A stretch of 60,625 nucleotides of DNA from positions 1 to 60,625 of the forward strand of contig CAZNGF010000007.1 in assembly GCA_964572855.1 (NCBI GenBank), in the 5' to 3' direction. A program made the position numbers and the translations under genes. This DNA comes from CAZNGF01 sp964572855. Lineage in GTDB: Bacteria > Bipolaricaulota > Bipolaricaulia > RBG-16-55-9 > JAJCYT01. Under the pieces are notes generated by a model. The model was not told the DNA's origin and did not search any database. It saw only the letters and a program-made list of their open reading frames with translations. Below, one piece after another: positions 47,000-55,024 of the stretch (position 1 is its first letter; the number at the start of each line of letters is the position of its first letter).

Positions 47000-47944
47000 T
47001 CACGCCCCGCGCAACCCCCCGACGATGGTGTCGATGTTGTGGCGCATCATGCCCAGGTAGGTCCCCTCGGGCGTGCCAGGGTCGCCCATCGCGTCCGAGA
47101 AGATCTCGTCGCCGACCGAGACCTGGAAACCTCGGTCCCGCACGGCCTCGTGCAGCGCCCGAATCGTCTGGGGGGACACCGAGGACTCCGGGAAGATCGC
47201 CCGGATCTCGCGCGCGACGATGAAGTCCGCCAGCGCCTGGATGTCGGCCACGCTGGCCTCGCTGGTCGTGCTGGCGCCCTGGATGCCGCGCACCTCGAAG
47301 CCGTAGGCGCGCCCGAAGTAGTTGAACGCGTCGTGCGAGGTGATCAGCACGCGCTGCGGCTCCGGCAGCCGGCCCGCCTGGTCGCGCACGTAGGCGTGAA
47401 GCGCGTCCAGCGCGTCCAGGTAGTCGGCCGCGTTGGCCGCGATGGTCGCCTCGGCCCGCGGGAGCAAGCCGATCAGTTGGTCGCGCATGAAGGCCGTGAC
47501 CGTCTGCCACTGCCGGGCGTCGAACCAGATGTGCGGGTCGAAGTTGAAGGCGAAGTCGGCGTTTTCGATCAGCTGCGACTCGTCGAGCGCGTCGGTCACC
47601 GGGACCGTCGGGATGCCCAGCGCGTTCATCTGCTCGAACACCTGGTCGAGCTTGCCCTCGAGGTCGAGCCCGTTGTAGAAGATCACGTCCGCGCGCGACA
47701 GCAGCCCGACGTTGCCCGCGCTGGCCACGAACAGGTGCGGGTCGACGCCCGGCCCCATCAGGCCGTCGAGCTGGATGCGGTCCTCGACCCCCGCGCTGAG
47801 CACCTTGACCAGGTCGGTCACCTGCGTCGTGGTGGTGACGACCCGGAGGGCGGCGCCCTGCTGCGCGTCCGAAGGGAAGGCGGGCGCGAGCAGGAACGCG
47901 CACAGCGCCAAGACACCCAAACAGCGCCCTACAATTCGTCTCAT
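47000..47944 (-). CDS. Metal (Mn/Zn) ABC substrate-binding protein
   Basis: A 314-residue cluster A-I (TroA/ZnuA-like) protein; signal peptide ends near FPSDAQQ. Metal ligands: His in GVDPHLF, His in FDPHIWFD, His in SHDAFNYFGRAYG and Asp in FSDAMGDPG. There is no His-rich loop, which argues mildly for Mn (or Fe) over high-affinity Zn. The operator upstream belongs to the DtxR/MntR type, consistent with that. Confidence 0.93.
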   Translation of the reverse strand: MRRIVGRCLGVLALCAFLLAPAFPSDAQQGAALRVVTTTTQVTDLVKVLSAGVEDRIQLDGLMGPGVDPHLFVASAGNVGLLSRADVIFYNGLDLEGKLDQVFEQMNALGIPTVPVTDALDESQLIENADFAFNFDPHIWFDARQWQTVTAFMRDQLIGLLPRAEATIAANAADYLDALDALHAYVRDQAGRLPEPQRVLITSHDAFNYFGRAYGFEVRGIQGASTTSEASVADIQALADFIVAREIRAIFPESSVSPQTIRALHEAVRDRGFQVSVGDEIFSDAMGDPGTPEGTYLGMMRHNIDTIVGGLRGA

Positions 47945-47978
47945 CGAAAGCCTCCATTAGGATGTAGAAATTAATATT

Positions 47979-47992
47979 TTAGGATTACCTAA
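47979..47992. promoter_or_regulatory. DtxR/MntR-type operator
   Basis: TTAGG-ATTA-CCTAA, a perfect palindrome of the type bound by DtxR/SirR/MntR-family metalloregulators. It starts at the edge of the -10 element and covers the start site. A half-like copy (TTAGGATGTAG) lies at 47957-47967. Confidence 0.75.
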
Positions 47993-48020
47993 TCATAGCA
48001 AAGCACGGCACACGTGTCAA
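47992..48020 (-). promoter_or_regulatory. Promoter of the Mn/Zn importer operon
   Basis: On the minus strand: TTGACA (48015-48020), 17-base spacer, TATGAT (47992-47997). Confidence 0.85.
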
Positions 48021-48183
48021 GGGGCACGAGGGGGCGTGTCCCTGAGGCGAAGGTCAAAACACGGGATCACGCCAGCGGCGGGCGCATGATGGGTCGGGCA
48101 AGCGAGCGGCTCACCTCGGGCGAGCTCCCGCCAGGGGAGCCGGGGCTTCTTTCGCGATGAACGTTCGCACTGGGTTGGCATAC

Positions 48184-48206
48184 TCCCCACGGCTGAAGCC
48201 GGGGGA
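48184..48206. mobile_element. Remnant end of an IS200/IS605-family element
   Basis: ACTCCCCACGGCTGAAGCCG followed by GGGGATTC: a stem GGCT/AGCC flanked by CCCC/GGGG. On the minus strand it reads GAATCCCCCGGCTTCAGCCG then TGGGGAGTATG, a form common at the right end of IS605-family elements as I remember them. No tnpA or tnpB is near, so it is a solitary end. Confidence 0.5.
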
Positions 48207-48221
48207 TTCTGGGGTCAAGCC

Positions 48222-49649
48222 TCACACGTCGATTTTCTCGTACTCCGGCTGGTAGACGTGCGCCCGGTACCCGGCCGCGCGCATGCGCTCGACCAGGTTG
48301 GCGCTCTTGAGGCCGACGCCGCAGTAGACGTAGTACGCCTTCTGGGGATCGAGCCGGTCGAAGTAGTCGAGCGCGTAGCTGAACTCCAGGTGGTGGGCGC
48401 GCGGGTCGTGGTCGCGCTGGAACTCGCCCCGGGTGCGGATGTCGAGCAGCACGGCGTCCGGGTCGTGGGGCAGCGTCCGCACGGCCTCGCGCGCGGGGGC
48501 GCGCAGGCGCTCCGAGCGCAGGTCCACGCGCTTGGCCGCGGCCACCTTGGCGGCCAAGTCGGCCTCCAGCTTCGCCTCCTGCTCGTCGAGCTCGCGCGCG
48601 TTCGCGCCGGTGGCGGGCCGCTTGGAGACGATGGCACAGTACTCCGGCACGCCGGCCGAAACCGCGCCGGTCCCGATCCGGTCGGCCCGCGCGATGATCT
48701 CGTTCTTGTCGAACCCCAGCAGCGGGCGCAGCAGCGGCAGGTCGCCGGTGATGCTGAGCGCCTCCAGGTTCTTGAGCGTCTGCGAGGAGACCTGGCCCAG
48801 CGCCTCGCCCGTGACCAGCGCGTGCAGGCCGCGCTCGCGGGCCAGCAGGCGGGCGGCGCGGTACATCTGGCGCTTGAGCACGAGCTGCCAGTAGCGTGTG
48901 TGGACGCGGTCCTGGATCTGCGCGATCACGTCCTCGAACGGGATGACGTGGAGCTTGGGGTGCGTCCCGTGGCTCCAGTCGCGCGCCAGCACCTCGACCA
49001 CCCGGGCCACGTCGCGCTCGTGCGCCTGGCCGCCCAGGCGGAAGAAGATGTAGTCCAGCGCCACGCCGCGCTTGAGCAGCATCCAGGCCGCCACCGCCGA
49101 GTCGAACCCGCCCGAGAGCAGGGCGAGCGCCCGCCCCTCGACGCCCAGCGGCAGACCGCCGGGGCCGGGGAGCTGCTCGCTGAAGAAGTAGACCTGATCG
49201 GCGCGCACCTCGACGTGGACCTCGATCTCCGGGTCGCTGAGGTCGACCGTGGCGCCCGCGTTGAGCGCCGCGCCCAGCGCGACCTGGACGTCCATCGAGC
49301 CGAACGGCGCCCCCTGGCCGGCGCGACGGGCGCGCACGGCGTAGCGGCGGCCGCGCACGGCCTCGCGGTAGAGCGCCGCGCCCTGTGAGACCAGCGCGTC
49401 CAGCGTCGTGAGCGGGCGGCGTTGCACCGGCGAGTACGACTGCACGCCGAACACCCGCCCCAACAACGTCTCGACGTGCGGGTCGTCCGATTCCAAATAG
49501 AAGCGGCTCCACTCGGTGTTGAGCCGATAGTCGACCGCGTTCGAGTCGAGCGCATCGCGCAGGTTGGCGTTCAGGCGCGCCTGAAAGCGCTTGCGCGTTT
49601 GCTTGTACTTGGTGGTGAGGTCGCCGCTGAAGCGGATGAGCCAGAGCAT
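48222..49649 (-). CDS. thiI: tRNA 4-thiouridine synthetase with C-terminal rhodanese domain
   Basis: A 475-residue enzyme that transfers sulfur to U8 of tRNA and to thiamin precursors. It has the N-terminal ferredoxin-like and THUMP domains (to about 165), a PP-loop ATPase (LLSGGFDSAVAAWML, about 177-191), and a rhodanese-like tail. Both redox cysteines are kept: GVPEYCAIVSKRP (the Cys344-equivalent in E. coli) and YCGVGLKSANL (the Cys456-equivalent persulfide carrier). The rhodanese form is less common outside gamma-proteobacteria. A lone gene in this region. Confidence 0.95.
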   Translation of the reverse strand: MLWLIRFSGDLTTKYKQTRKRFQARLNANLRDALDSNAVDYRLNTEWSRFYLESDDPHVETLLGRVFGVQSYSPVQRRPLTTLDALVSQGAALYREAVRGRRYAVRARRAGQGAPFGSMDVQVALGAALNAGATVDLSDPEIEVHVEVRADQVYFFSEQLPGPGGLPLGVEGRALALLSGGFDSAVAAWMLLKRGVALDYIFFRLGGQAHERDVARVVEVLARDWSHGTHPKLHVIPFEDVIAQIQDRVHTRYWQLVLKRQMYRAARLLARERGLHALVTGEALGQVSSQTLKNLEALSITGDLPLLRPLLGFDKNEIIARADRIGTGAVSAGVPEYCAIVSKRPATGANARELDEQEAKLEADLAAKVAAAKRVDLRSERLRAPAREAVRTLPHDPDAVLLDIRTRGEFQRDHDPRAHHLEFSYALDYFDRLDPQKAYYVYCGVGLKSANLVERMRAAGYRAHVYQPEYEKIDV

Positions 49650-49705
49650 GAGGCCATGGTAGCGTTCGAGCGCGGCGAATGAAAGCCGATCACGGCGCGG
49701 CCGGC

Positions 49706-50095
49706 TTACCGTTCCGTCGCCTTGTCGTCAAGCGCCCGCAACAACAGCTCCGCCGTGGCCGCGTTGGTGGCAAACGGGATGTTCTTGACCTCGCACACGC
49801 GCAGCAGCGTGCGGATGTCGGGCTCGTGCGGGTGCGCATAGAGCGGGTCGACCAGGAAGATCACGACATCGACCCGGCCCTCGGCCACGCGCGCGGCGAT
49901 CTGGGCGTCGCCGCCCAGGGGCCCCGAGAGCATGCGCTCGACCGCAAGGCCGGTGGCGTCGACCACGCGCGCGCCGGTCGTGCCGGTGGCGATCAGGTCG
50001 TAGCCGCGCAGCCGCTCCCGGTGCGCCCGGACGAAGGCCACCATCTCGTCCTTCTTCTCGTCGTGGGCGATCAGGGCCAGCGTGGGCAGGGTCAT
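49706..50095 (-). CDS. mgsA: Methylglyoxal synthase
   Basis: A 129-residue enzyme that converts dihydroxyacetone phosphate to methylglyoxal and phosphate. It begins LALIAHDEKKDEMVAF, has GTTGARV, and the catalytic LSGPLGGDAQIAARVAEG with Asp in GGD. VIFLVDPLYAHPHEPDI is also typical. It follows proC by seven bases. Confidence 0.95.
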   Translation of the reverse strand: MTLPTLALIAHDEKKDEMVAFVRAHRERLRGYDLIATGTTGARVVDATGLAVERMLSGPLGGDAQIAARVAEGRVDVVIFLVDPLYAHPHEPDIRTLLRVCEVKNIPFATNAATAELLLRALDDKATER

Positions 50096-50102
50096 GGGAG
50101 GC

Positions 50103-50918
50103 TCACCGCGACAGCTCCTTGGCCTTGAGCGTGGCCGCCTCGACGGCCTTGATGAGCGCCACGCGGATGTTGCCCTCCTCCAGGGCCATGAGCCCGTCCA
50201 CGGTCGTGCCGGCCGGCGTGGTGACCATGTCCTTGAGCAGCGCCGGGTGCTGGCCCGTCTCCAGCACCATGGCCGCCGCGCCCAGGATGGCCTGCGCCGC
50301 CATGGTGGTGGCCAACGAGCGCGGCAGGCCGGCCTTGACCCCGCCCTCGGCCAGCGACTCGATGATGATGTAGCCGTAGGCCGGCCCGCTGCCGGACAAC
50401 CCCGTGGCCGCGTCCATCAGCTCCTCGTTGTCGATGGACGCCACGCGCCCCACGGCGCCGAAGATCCGCTCGGCCATGGCCACGTGCTCACCGCTGGCAT
50501 GCCGGCCCGTGCAGAGCACGGTCATGCCGTGCCCGATGAGGCTGGGCAGGTTGGGCATGGCGCGCAGGACGGGCACGCCCTCCCGTAGCCCGCCCTCGAC
50601 GAAGCGCGTGCTCACGGCGGCGGCCAGCGTGAGCACGACCTGCTCGGGCGTGACCGCGGGCTTGATTTCCTGCAGCAGCGCGCTCATGCCCTGGGGCTTG
50701 ACGCCGAGCACGATCAGGTCCGCGCCCTCGATCGCCTGCCTGTTGTCGGTCAGGACGCGGATGCCGTGCTGCTCGGCCGCCCGTTGGGCCGAGGCCTCGT
50801 GCGCCGTCGTCCCGACCAGGTGGTCGGCCGGCACGACCCCCTGCCGGATCATGGCGCTGCAGAGCGTGCCGCCCAGCTTGCCGGCGCCGATGACCGCGAT
50901 CCGCTTGTCGTTCAGCAT
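50103..50918 (-). CDS. proC: Pyrroline-5-carboxylate reductase
   Basis: A 271-residue NAD(P)H enzyme for the last step of proline synthesis. The cofactor site is IAVIGAGKLGGTLCSAM, and the family signature GLSGSGPAYGYIIIESLAEGG is followed by MVTTPAGTTVDGL. Start at ATG 50918 (GAGG upstream). Upstream is the DAHP synthase gene on the same strand with an 86-base gap. Confidence 0.96.
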   Translation of the reverse strand: MLNDKRIAVIGAGKLGGTLCSAMIRQGVVPADHLVGTTAHEASAQRAAEQHGIRVLTDNRQAIEGADLIVLGVKPQGMSALLQEIKPAVTPEQVVLTLAAAVSTRFVEGGLREGVPVLRAMPNLPSLIGHGMTVLCTGRHASGEHVAMAERIFGAVGRVASIDNEELMDAATGLSGSGPAYGYIIIESLAEGGVKAGLPRSLATTMAAQAILGAAAMVLETGQHPALLKDMVTTPAGTTVDGLMALEEGNIRVALIKAVEAATLKAKELSR

Positions 50919-51004
50919 ATCACTCGCCTCGCTGCGTTTCGGGGTGGGGTCAGGATAGGCCGTTTGCCGGTCCAATGCTAGCGGTTCTGCAGGGGCGCGG
51001 CCGC

Positions 51005-52048
51005 TCAATTCATCGCGCGCGCAGGCGCGCCGTCGGCGAAGCGTCTGCCCATGGCCCGGGCGATGCGCTGCAGCTCCTCGACCAGCGAGAGGAACTGGTC
51101 CGGCAGCAGCGCCTGCGGGCCGTCGCTGACGGCGTGGTCGGGTTGCGGATGGATCTCGACGATGAGCCCGTCCGCGCCGGCGGCCAGGCCCGCCCGGGCC
51201 AGCGGGGCGACCTTGGTGCGCACGCCGGCCGCGTGCGAGGGGTCGACGATCACGGGCAGGTGGCTGCGCTCCTGCACGGCCGGCACGGCCGAGACGTCGA
51301 GCAGGAAGCGAAAGTGGTCCCCGTAGCTGCGGATGCCGCGCTCGCACAGGATGACGTGCTCATTGCCCTCGCTCAGGACGTACTCGGCCGACATGAGCCA
51401 CTCGTCGACCGTGGCCGCCAGCCCGCGCTTGAGCAGCACGGCGCGCCCCGACTTGCCGGCCTCGCGCAGCAGGGGGTAGTTCTGCATGTTGCGCGCGCCC
51501 ACCTGCAGAATGTCGGCGTGCTCGGCCACGAGTGCGACCTGGCTTGCGCTCATGACCTCGGTCACGACCAGCAGGCCGTGGCGGTCGGCGGCCCCCCGCA
51601 TCCAGCGCAGGCCCTGCTCGCCGTGGCCCTGGAAGCTGTAGGGCGAGGTGCGCGGCTTGAACGCCCCGCCGCGCAGCACCCGGCCGCCGGCGCGCGCCAC
51701 CAGCGCGGCCATGTCCTCCATCAGGGCTTCGCTCTCGGCCGCGCACGGGCCGGCCATCAGCACCGACGCCTTGCCCCCGAAGGTTACGTCCCCGACGGTG
51801 AGCGTCGTGCCGCGCGGCTTGACCGCGCGGCTGGCCAGTTTGTAGGGCTCGGTGATGACGATGACGCGCTCGACCCCGTCCAGGATCTCGAACTCGCGCG
51901 GGTCGAGGCCGCGCTTGTCCCCGACCGCGCCCAGGATGCTCTGGTTCACGCCCGTGATGCGGCTCACCGCGAACCCGCGGGATTCCAGTTGTTCGGTTGC
52001 CTGGTTGATCTGCGTTTCGGATGCGCCCTCGCGCATGACGATGACCAT
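51005..52048 (-). CDS. aroF: 3-deoxy-7-phosphoheptulonate (DAHP) synthase, type I-beta with ferredoxin-like N-domain
   Basis: A 347-residue enzyme, first step of the shikimate pathway (PEP plus erythrose 4-phosphate). Residues 1-68 form the ACT/ferredoxin-like regulatory domain (MVIVMREGASETQI). The catalytic barrel has MAGPCAAESEALM, LRGGAFKPRTSPYSFQG, VGARNMQN, KRGLAATVDEWLMSAEY and VIVDPSHAAG, as in Thermotoga- and Bacillus-type enzymes. N-domain members are feedback-inhibited by Phe or Tyr. ATG 52048 has AGGAGG five bases upstream. A Phe-codon leader peptide precedes it. Confidence 0.96.
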   Translation of the reverse strand: MVIVMREGASETQINQATEQLESRGFAVSRITGVNQSILGAVGDKRGLDPREFEILDGVERVIVITEPYKLASRAVKPRGTTLTVGDVTFGGKASVLMAGPCAAESEALMEDMAALVARAGGRVLRGGAFKPRTSPYSFQGHGEQGLRWMRGAADRHGLLVVTEVMSASQVALVAEHADILQVGARNMQNYPLLREAGKSGRAVLLKRGLAATVDEWLMSAEYVLSEGNEHVILCERGIRSYGDHFRFLLDVSAVPAVQERSHLPVIVDPSHAAGVRTKVAPLARAGLAAGADGLIVEIHPQPDHAVSDGPQALLPDQFLSLVEELQRIARAMGRRFADGAPARAMN

Positions 52049-52128
52049 GGTCGACCTCCTGTGGATGTCTCGAACGGGACCGGCTTTCGGCGTCGTTGTG
52101 GCGTTGGATGTCGGCGGATGTGCTTGGA

Positions 52129-52206
52129 TTATTCCCCCGGCGGGGGAAACGGGAAGAAGGAGGCGGCAAAGGGGGCGACATTGCGGGGCTGGATTCGCTC
52201 TGCCAT
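52129..52206 (-). CDS. Phe-codon leader peptide of the DAHP synthase gene
   Basis: A 25-codon frame, ATG (52206) to TAA, with a strong ribosome site (AGGAGG five bases upstream) and right behind a good promoter. The peptide starts MAERIQPRNV and ends SFFPFPPPGE. Phe codons are at positions 13, 17, 18 and 20, with prolines after, a composition that slows ribosomes. The codons TTT CCC CCG CCG GGG GAA form a perfect seven-pair hairpin TTCCCCC-GCC-GGGGGAA. This suits phenylalanine-dependent attenuation of the first shikimate enzyme. Unproven. Confidence 0.6.
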   Translation of the reverse strand: MAERIQPRNVAPFAASFFPFPPPGE

Positions 52207-52225
52207 CGCGTCCTCCTGGGAGGGG

Positions 52226-52254
52226 AGCATAGCGCATTCCGCGCGCGAGGTCAA
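52226..52254 (-). promoter_or_regulatory. Promoter of the leader-aroF unit
   Basis: On the minus strand: TTGACC (52249-52254), 17-base spacer, TATGCT (52226-52231). Predicted start about 52219, 13 bases before the leader-peptide ATG. A divergent weak promoter (CGGACA-17-TATACT) faces the DUF502 gene around 52280-52306. Confidence 0.8.
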
Positions 52255-52347
52255 CCCCGCGGCCGACGTGAAGGGCAGCGGACACGCGCCCGTTCGTTCG
52301 CTATACTGACGTCGAACGCGAGCGCGCATGCGCTGAAAGGAGCATCC

Positions 52348-52971
52348 GTGTTTGTGAAGTTAAAGGGGTTCATTCGGACGGCCGTGCTGGGTGGCGTCAT
52401 CGTCGTGCTGCCGGTGGCGCTGGTGTTCATCGTGTTTCGCTGGCTGTTCGTCTGGGTCACCGGGCTGGTCCAGCCGCTCACCAACGTGATCGCGACGCGC
52501 TCGCCCATCCAGGGCATGCTGGCCGAGCTGCTCGGCATTTTCCTGATCCTGCTGGCCTGTTTCCTGATCGGCCTGGCGGTGCGCACGCGTTTCGGGTCGT
52601 GGTTTCACCACACGGTCGAGCGCTCGCTCCTGCGCGTGGCGCCCGGCTACAACCTGGCCAAGGAAATCGTGATACAGTTCTTCGGGAGCAAGAAGCCGCC
52701 GTTCTCGACCGTGGCGCTGGCCCAGCTCTACGGCAACGAGGTGCTGGTCACCGCCTTTATCACCGACGAGCATTCGGACGGCAGCTACACGATCTTCGTG
52801 CCCACGGGCCCCAACCCCACCTCGGGCTTCATCTACCACCTGCCGGCCAAGTACGTCCACCCGGTCTCGGCCTCGGTCGAGGCCACCATGCGCTCGGTGA
52901 TCTCGTGCGGCGTGGGCTCGGGGCATTTGCTCGACCTGCACCGCAAGGGCAAGCGCGTCAACGAGCCGTAG
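52348..52971 (+). CDS. DUF502 family membrane protein
   Basis: A 207-residue protein; GTG start with AAAGGAGC upstream. Two membrane helices (about 12-35 and 55-76), with the family motif FGSWFHHTVERSLLRVAPGYNLAKEIVIQFF in between, then a soluble beta domain with ITDEHSDGSYTIFVPTGPNPTSGFIYHLP. Found widely in bacteria and plants (COV-like). Function unknown. Confidence 0.9.
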   Translation: MFVKLKGFIRTAVLGGVIVVLPVALVFIVFRWLFVWVTGLVQPLTNVIATRSPIQGMLAELLGIFLILLACFLIGLAVRTRFGSWFHHTVERSLLRVAPGYNLAKEIVIQFFGSKKPPFSTVALAQLYGNEVLVTAFITDEHSDGSYTIFVPTGPNPTSGFIYHLPAKYVHPVSASVEATMRSVISCGVGSGHLLDLHRKGKRVNEP

Positions 52972-53114
52972 GAGCGCGAACGAAGTCGGTTCAATCGCGC
53001 TCGACGGCCCCGGGCGGTTTCACCGGAGTTTTCCCCCGCTTTTCCCGGGCCTGCCATGGGTTTGTCACCCCGCTGGGACGATGCTGGGGGCATCTAGACA
53101 TAAGGGGCCACACC

Positions 53115-53402
53115 ATGACACGAACCAAACTGATCGCGCTGGTGCTGCTGGCCACGGCGGGGACGGCGTTTGCGGATGAGCGAGCCGTGGTGGGCGCAGG
53201 CGGGCCGCCGTCCCAAAACCGCGGCCCCAACGAGACGCCGGGCCGCGACTTCGTGCGCCTGGGCCCGGCTGCGTCGATCGAGGACGAGGCGGGCGCTGCG
53301 TTGACGCTCGACGACGTCCAAGTCGGGACCGAGCTGCGCGTCGTGCGCCACGCCTTCCGCGAGGGGTTTTTCGAGGCGCAGCGGGTCGTGGTCCTGCGTT
53401 AG
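53115..53402 (+). CDS. Small secreted protein of unknown function
   Basis: 95 residues from the ATG at 53115. Signal peptide MTRTKLIALVLLATAGTAFA. The mature part is short, has a Gly/Pro-rich linker (GGPPSQNRGPNETPG), and ends with strands TELRVVRHAFREGFFEAQRVVVLR. No family recognised. It is expressed alone between DUF502 and a truncated gene. Confidence 0.7.
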   Translation: MTRTKLIALVLLATAGTAFADERAVVGAGGPPSQNRGPNETPGRDFVRLGPAASIEDEAGAALTLDDVQVGTELRVVRHAFREGFFEAQRVVVLR

Positions 53403-53545
53403 CCGGTTCAACGCTTCGTCAACGTGGGCACAGTGGCACGCCCAAGGCCCAAATCTGCTAAACGGATTCCCTGCGGTCACGGCTCGATCAAAGGTCGCGC
53501 TGAGCGCGCACCCCAAGGCGTCACATATCCCAAAGGAGCGCATCC

Positions 53546-53650
53546 ATGGGTGACAACGTCGTCTTCTTCGGTTGGAGCGGGGCCAAATCGGGGCGCGAGA
53601 GCATGAGCTCGGTACACTTTCAGGATTTCGTGCAGTACCTGCCGTCGTAA
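53546..53650 (+). pseudogene. 5' fragment of a truncated small gene
   Basis: AAAGGAG, then an ATG at 53546 and 34 codons starting MGDNVVFFGWSGAKSGRESM and ending FQDFVQYLPS. The opening resembles, as I remember it, a family of roughly 100-residue proteins with VVFxGWxRxxPGRE...FxEFxxYL. The frame ends right where the antitoxin gene on the other strand begins its 3' end (53620-53650 overlap). So the 3' part was probably lost when that gene was inserted. Confidence 0.5.
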
Positions 53651-54000
53651 GACAAGCCTTGAGATTCCGTTGAAATGACCGCCGTAGGTGACGATTCAAT
53701 CTTCTCGACCTTCAGCCGATAGCCCAGAGCGTGCATGATGGCGTTTACGTTTGAGAGGTGCGGGTTGCCTCGTTCGGACAGGGCTTTGTGCAGGCACTGG
53801 CGCGTCATGCCGATCTCGGATGCGAGTTGGGCTATGCCTTTGACCTCGGCAACGATGCGAAGAGAGCCCAGCAGCACGGCGGTGTCCCCGTCCTCGGCAT
53901 AGGCTTCAAAGATCTCCTCGATGAACGGGAAGATCTCTTCGGGATGATCTCGGAAGTATTCGACCTGCACGTCTTCGTTGGTTCTTAAGGTTCGTTGCAT
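53620..54000 (-). CDS. HigA-like/COG3636 addiction-module antidote protein (orphan)
   Basis: A 126-residue helix-turn-helix protein. The core VAEVKGIAQLASEIGMTRQCLHKAL, then GNPHLSNVNAIMHALGYRL, is typical of the DNA-binding antidote family linked to RelE/HigB toxins. No toxin gene is beside it. The last 20 residues (after VEKIESS) do not look like the family and come from joining the truncated gene on the other strand. Its AT content is higher than that of its neighbours. Confidence 0.8.
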   Translation of the reverse strand: MQRTLRTNEDVQVEYFRDHPEEIFPFIEEIFEAYAEDGDTAVLLGSLRIVAEVKGIAQLASEIGMTRQCLHKALSERGNPHLSNVNAIMHALGYRLKVEKIESSPTAVISTESQGLSYDGRYCTKS

Positions 54001-54188
54001 ATTGCTGCAACTCCGATTTTAAGCAGTATACCGGGGTTCATCGTCAAGCGTCAACAACCGTATGAGCAGGACGCTTTCAGCGTGGGGGATTCTTCGCTTT
54101 GCTCAGAATGACGTCCCAAACAAGAAAAGTCTTGTACGCAACGGGTTCAACGAAATTCAACTTCGGAGCTTGCAATGCCACAAAGGGC
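54001..54188. other. Gene-free gap with a short palindromic repeat
   Basis: Contains GGATTCTTCGCTTTGCTCAG followed by AATGAC (about 54087-54112), a stem-forming sequence of a sort often repeated in bacterial genomes. No gene seen. Confidence 0.5.
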
Positions 54189-54464
54189 TCACGTCGTGGC
54201 CTTGCCCTCGGCACCCTGTGGGAAGACAAACACCGGTATCCTGACCTCCTCATAGCGGTCGGGATCTTGATGGTGGACGATCATCTTTTCCAGGGCCTCG
54301 TTAACCTCGAAGTCAAAGATGGCCTCGCCGCACGCCGTGCAGACGAAGGCCGGGACATGCTCAAAACGGTAGACTTCGTTCCCCCATGTTTCGTCATGGG
54401 TGATGATGGTCTGTTTCAGCGCTCCCCCGCATGCCGGGCAGGTTGTGGGCTGTCTTGTTGTCAT
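54189..54464 (-). CDS. YgiT-type zinc-finger protein (antitoxin)
   Basis: 91 residues from ATG 54464. The zinc site has CPACG (about residues 9-13) and CTACG (about 42-46), as in the N-domain of MqsA. It follows the DUF4258 gene by only seven bases. The HTH DNA-binding domain of full MqsA is missing, as is normal in this short group. Confidence 0.88.
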   Translation of the reverse strand: MTTRQPTTCPACGGALKQTIITHDETWGNEVYRFEHVPAFVCTACGEAIFDFEVNEALEKMIVHHQDPDRYEEVRIPVFVFPQGAEGKATT

Positions 54465-54471
54465 GAGCGGT

Positions 54472-54795
54472 TTACCTCCTTCTTGTCTTGGGATCACCCC
54501 ATCTTAAGGGATCCATCCAGTGTACAGTGATGATGTGTGCCCGATCGCCCTGCTCATCGTGAGCGATCGAGACATACAATGGCTGATTTTGGCGGACAGT
54601 TCTCATAATCAAGCACTTTGGGAACGGCTTGGCTCCGGGCAGACGCTCGACGACTTCGCCCTCGTTGATGACCTCCAAAACCTCGTTCCAAGTAACCTTG
54701 CGCTGTGCTTTCTTCTGGCGAGCGTGTTGGGTAATGGAATAGTGCCCGCATCTGACAGCTTTTCGTATCGCGTTGATGTCAGGCTTTTTCGCCAT
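54472..54795 (-). CDS. DUF4258 domain protein (toxin partner)
   Basis: A 107-residue protein with SITQHARQKKAQRKVTWNEVLEVI and the final strand region HIITVHWMDPLRW, as in DUF4258 proteins, which share the RelE/MqsR RNase-like fold. In the same operon as the YgiT-type zinc-finger protein, so together a type II toxin-antitoxin module. Confidence 0.88.
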   Translation of the reverse strand: MAKKPDINAIRKAVRCGHYSITQHARQKKAQRKVTWNEVLEVINEGEVVERLPGAKPFPKCLIMRTVRQNQPLYVSIAHDEQGDRAHIITVHWMDPLRWGDPKTRRR

Positions 54796-54902
54796 AAGCT
54801 CAGCGCAGATTCATTAAAGTGTATCCTAATGGTAAAGCATGGTTGTGTTCAGTTCAAGGGCTGGAGGGTTGGCACAAGACCCTTGTCGATGAGCCGTGAT
54901 TT

Positions 54903-54930
54903 GTAGGGGCGCTTCGCGAAGCGCCCCTAC
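54903..54930. repeat. 28-bp perfect palindrome (short family A relative)
   Basis: GTAGGGGCGCTTCG and its exact complement CGAAGCGCCCCTAC. It shares the GTAGGGGCGC...CCCCTAC ends with family A. Confidence 0.9.
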
Positions 54931-54974
54931 GGCAAGGTGAACAAGCGCTGTTTTCCCAGCCGCTTGCCGAGCAA

Positions 54975-55017
54975 AACGAAACCGGGCGTGAGTGCAGGTC
55001 AACGCCCCCACGCCCGG
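54975..55017 (-). terminator. Terminator of the NatA/NatB-like ABC operon
   Basis: On the minus strand CCGGGCGTG (55009-55017) and CACGCCCGG (54982-54990) form a nine-pair stem followed by TTTCGTTTTG, eight bases after the permease stop. Confidence 0.8.
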
Positions 55018-55024
55018 CTCCATC

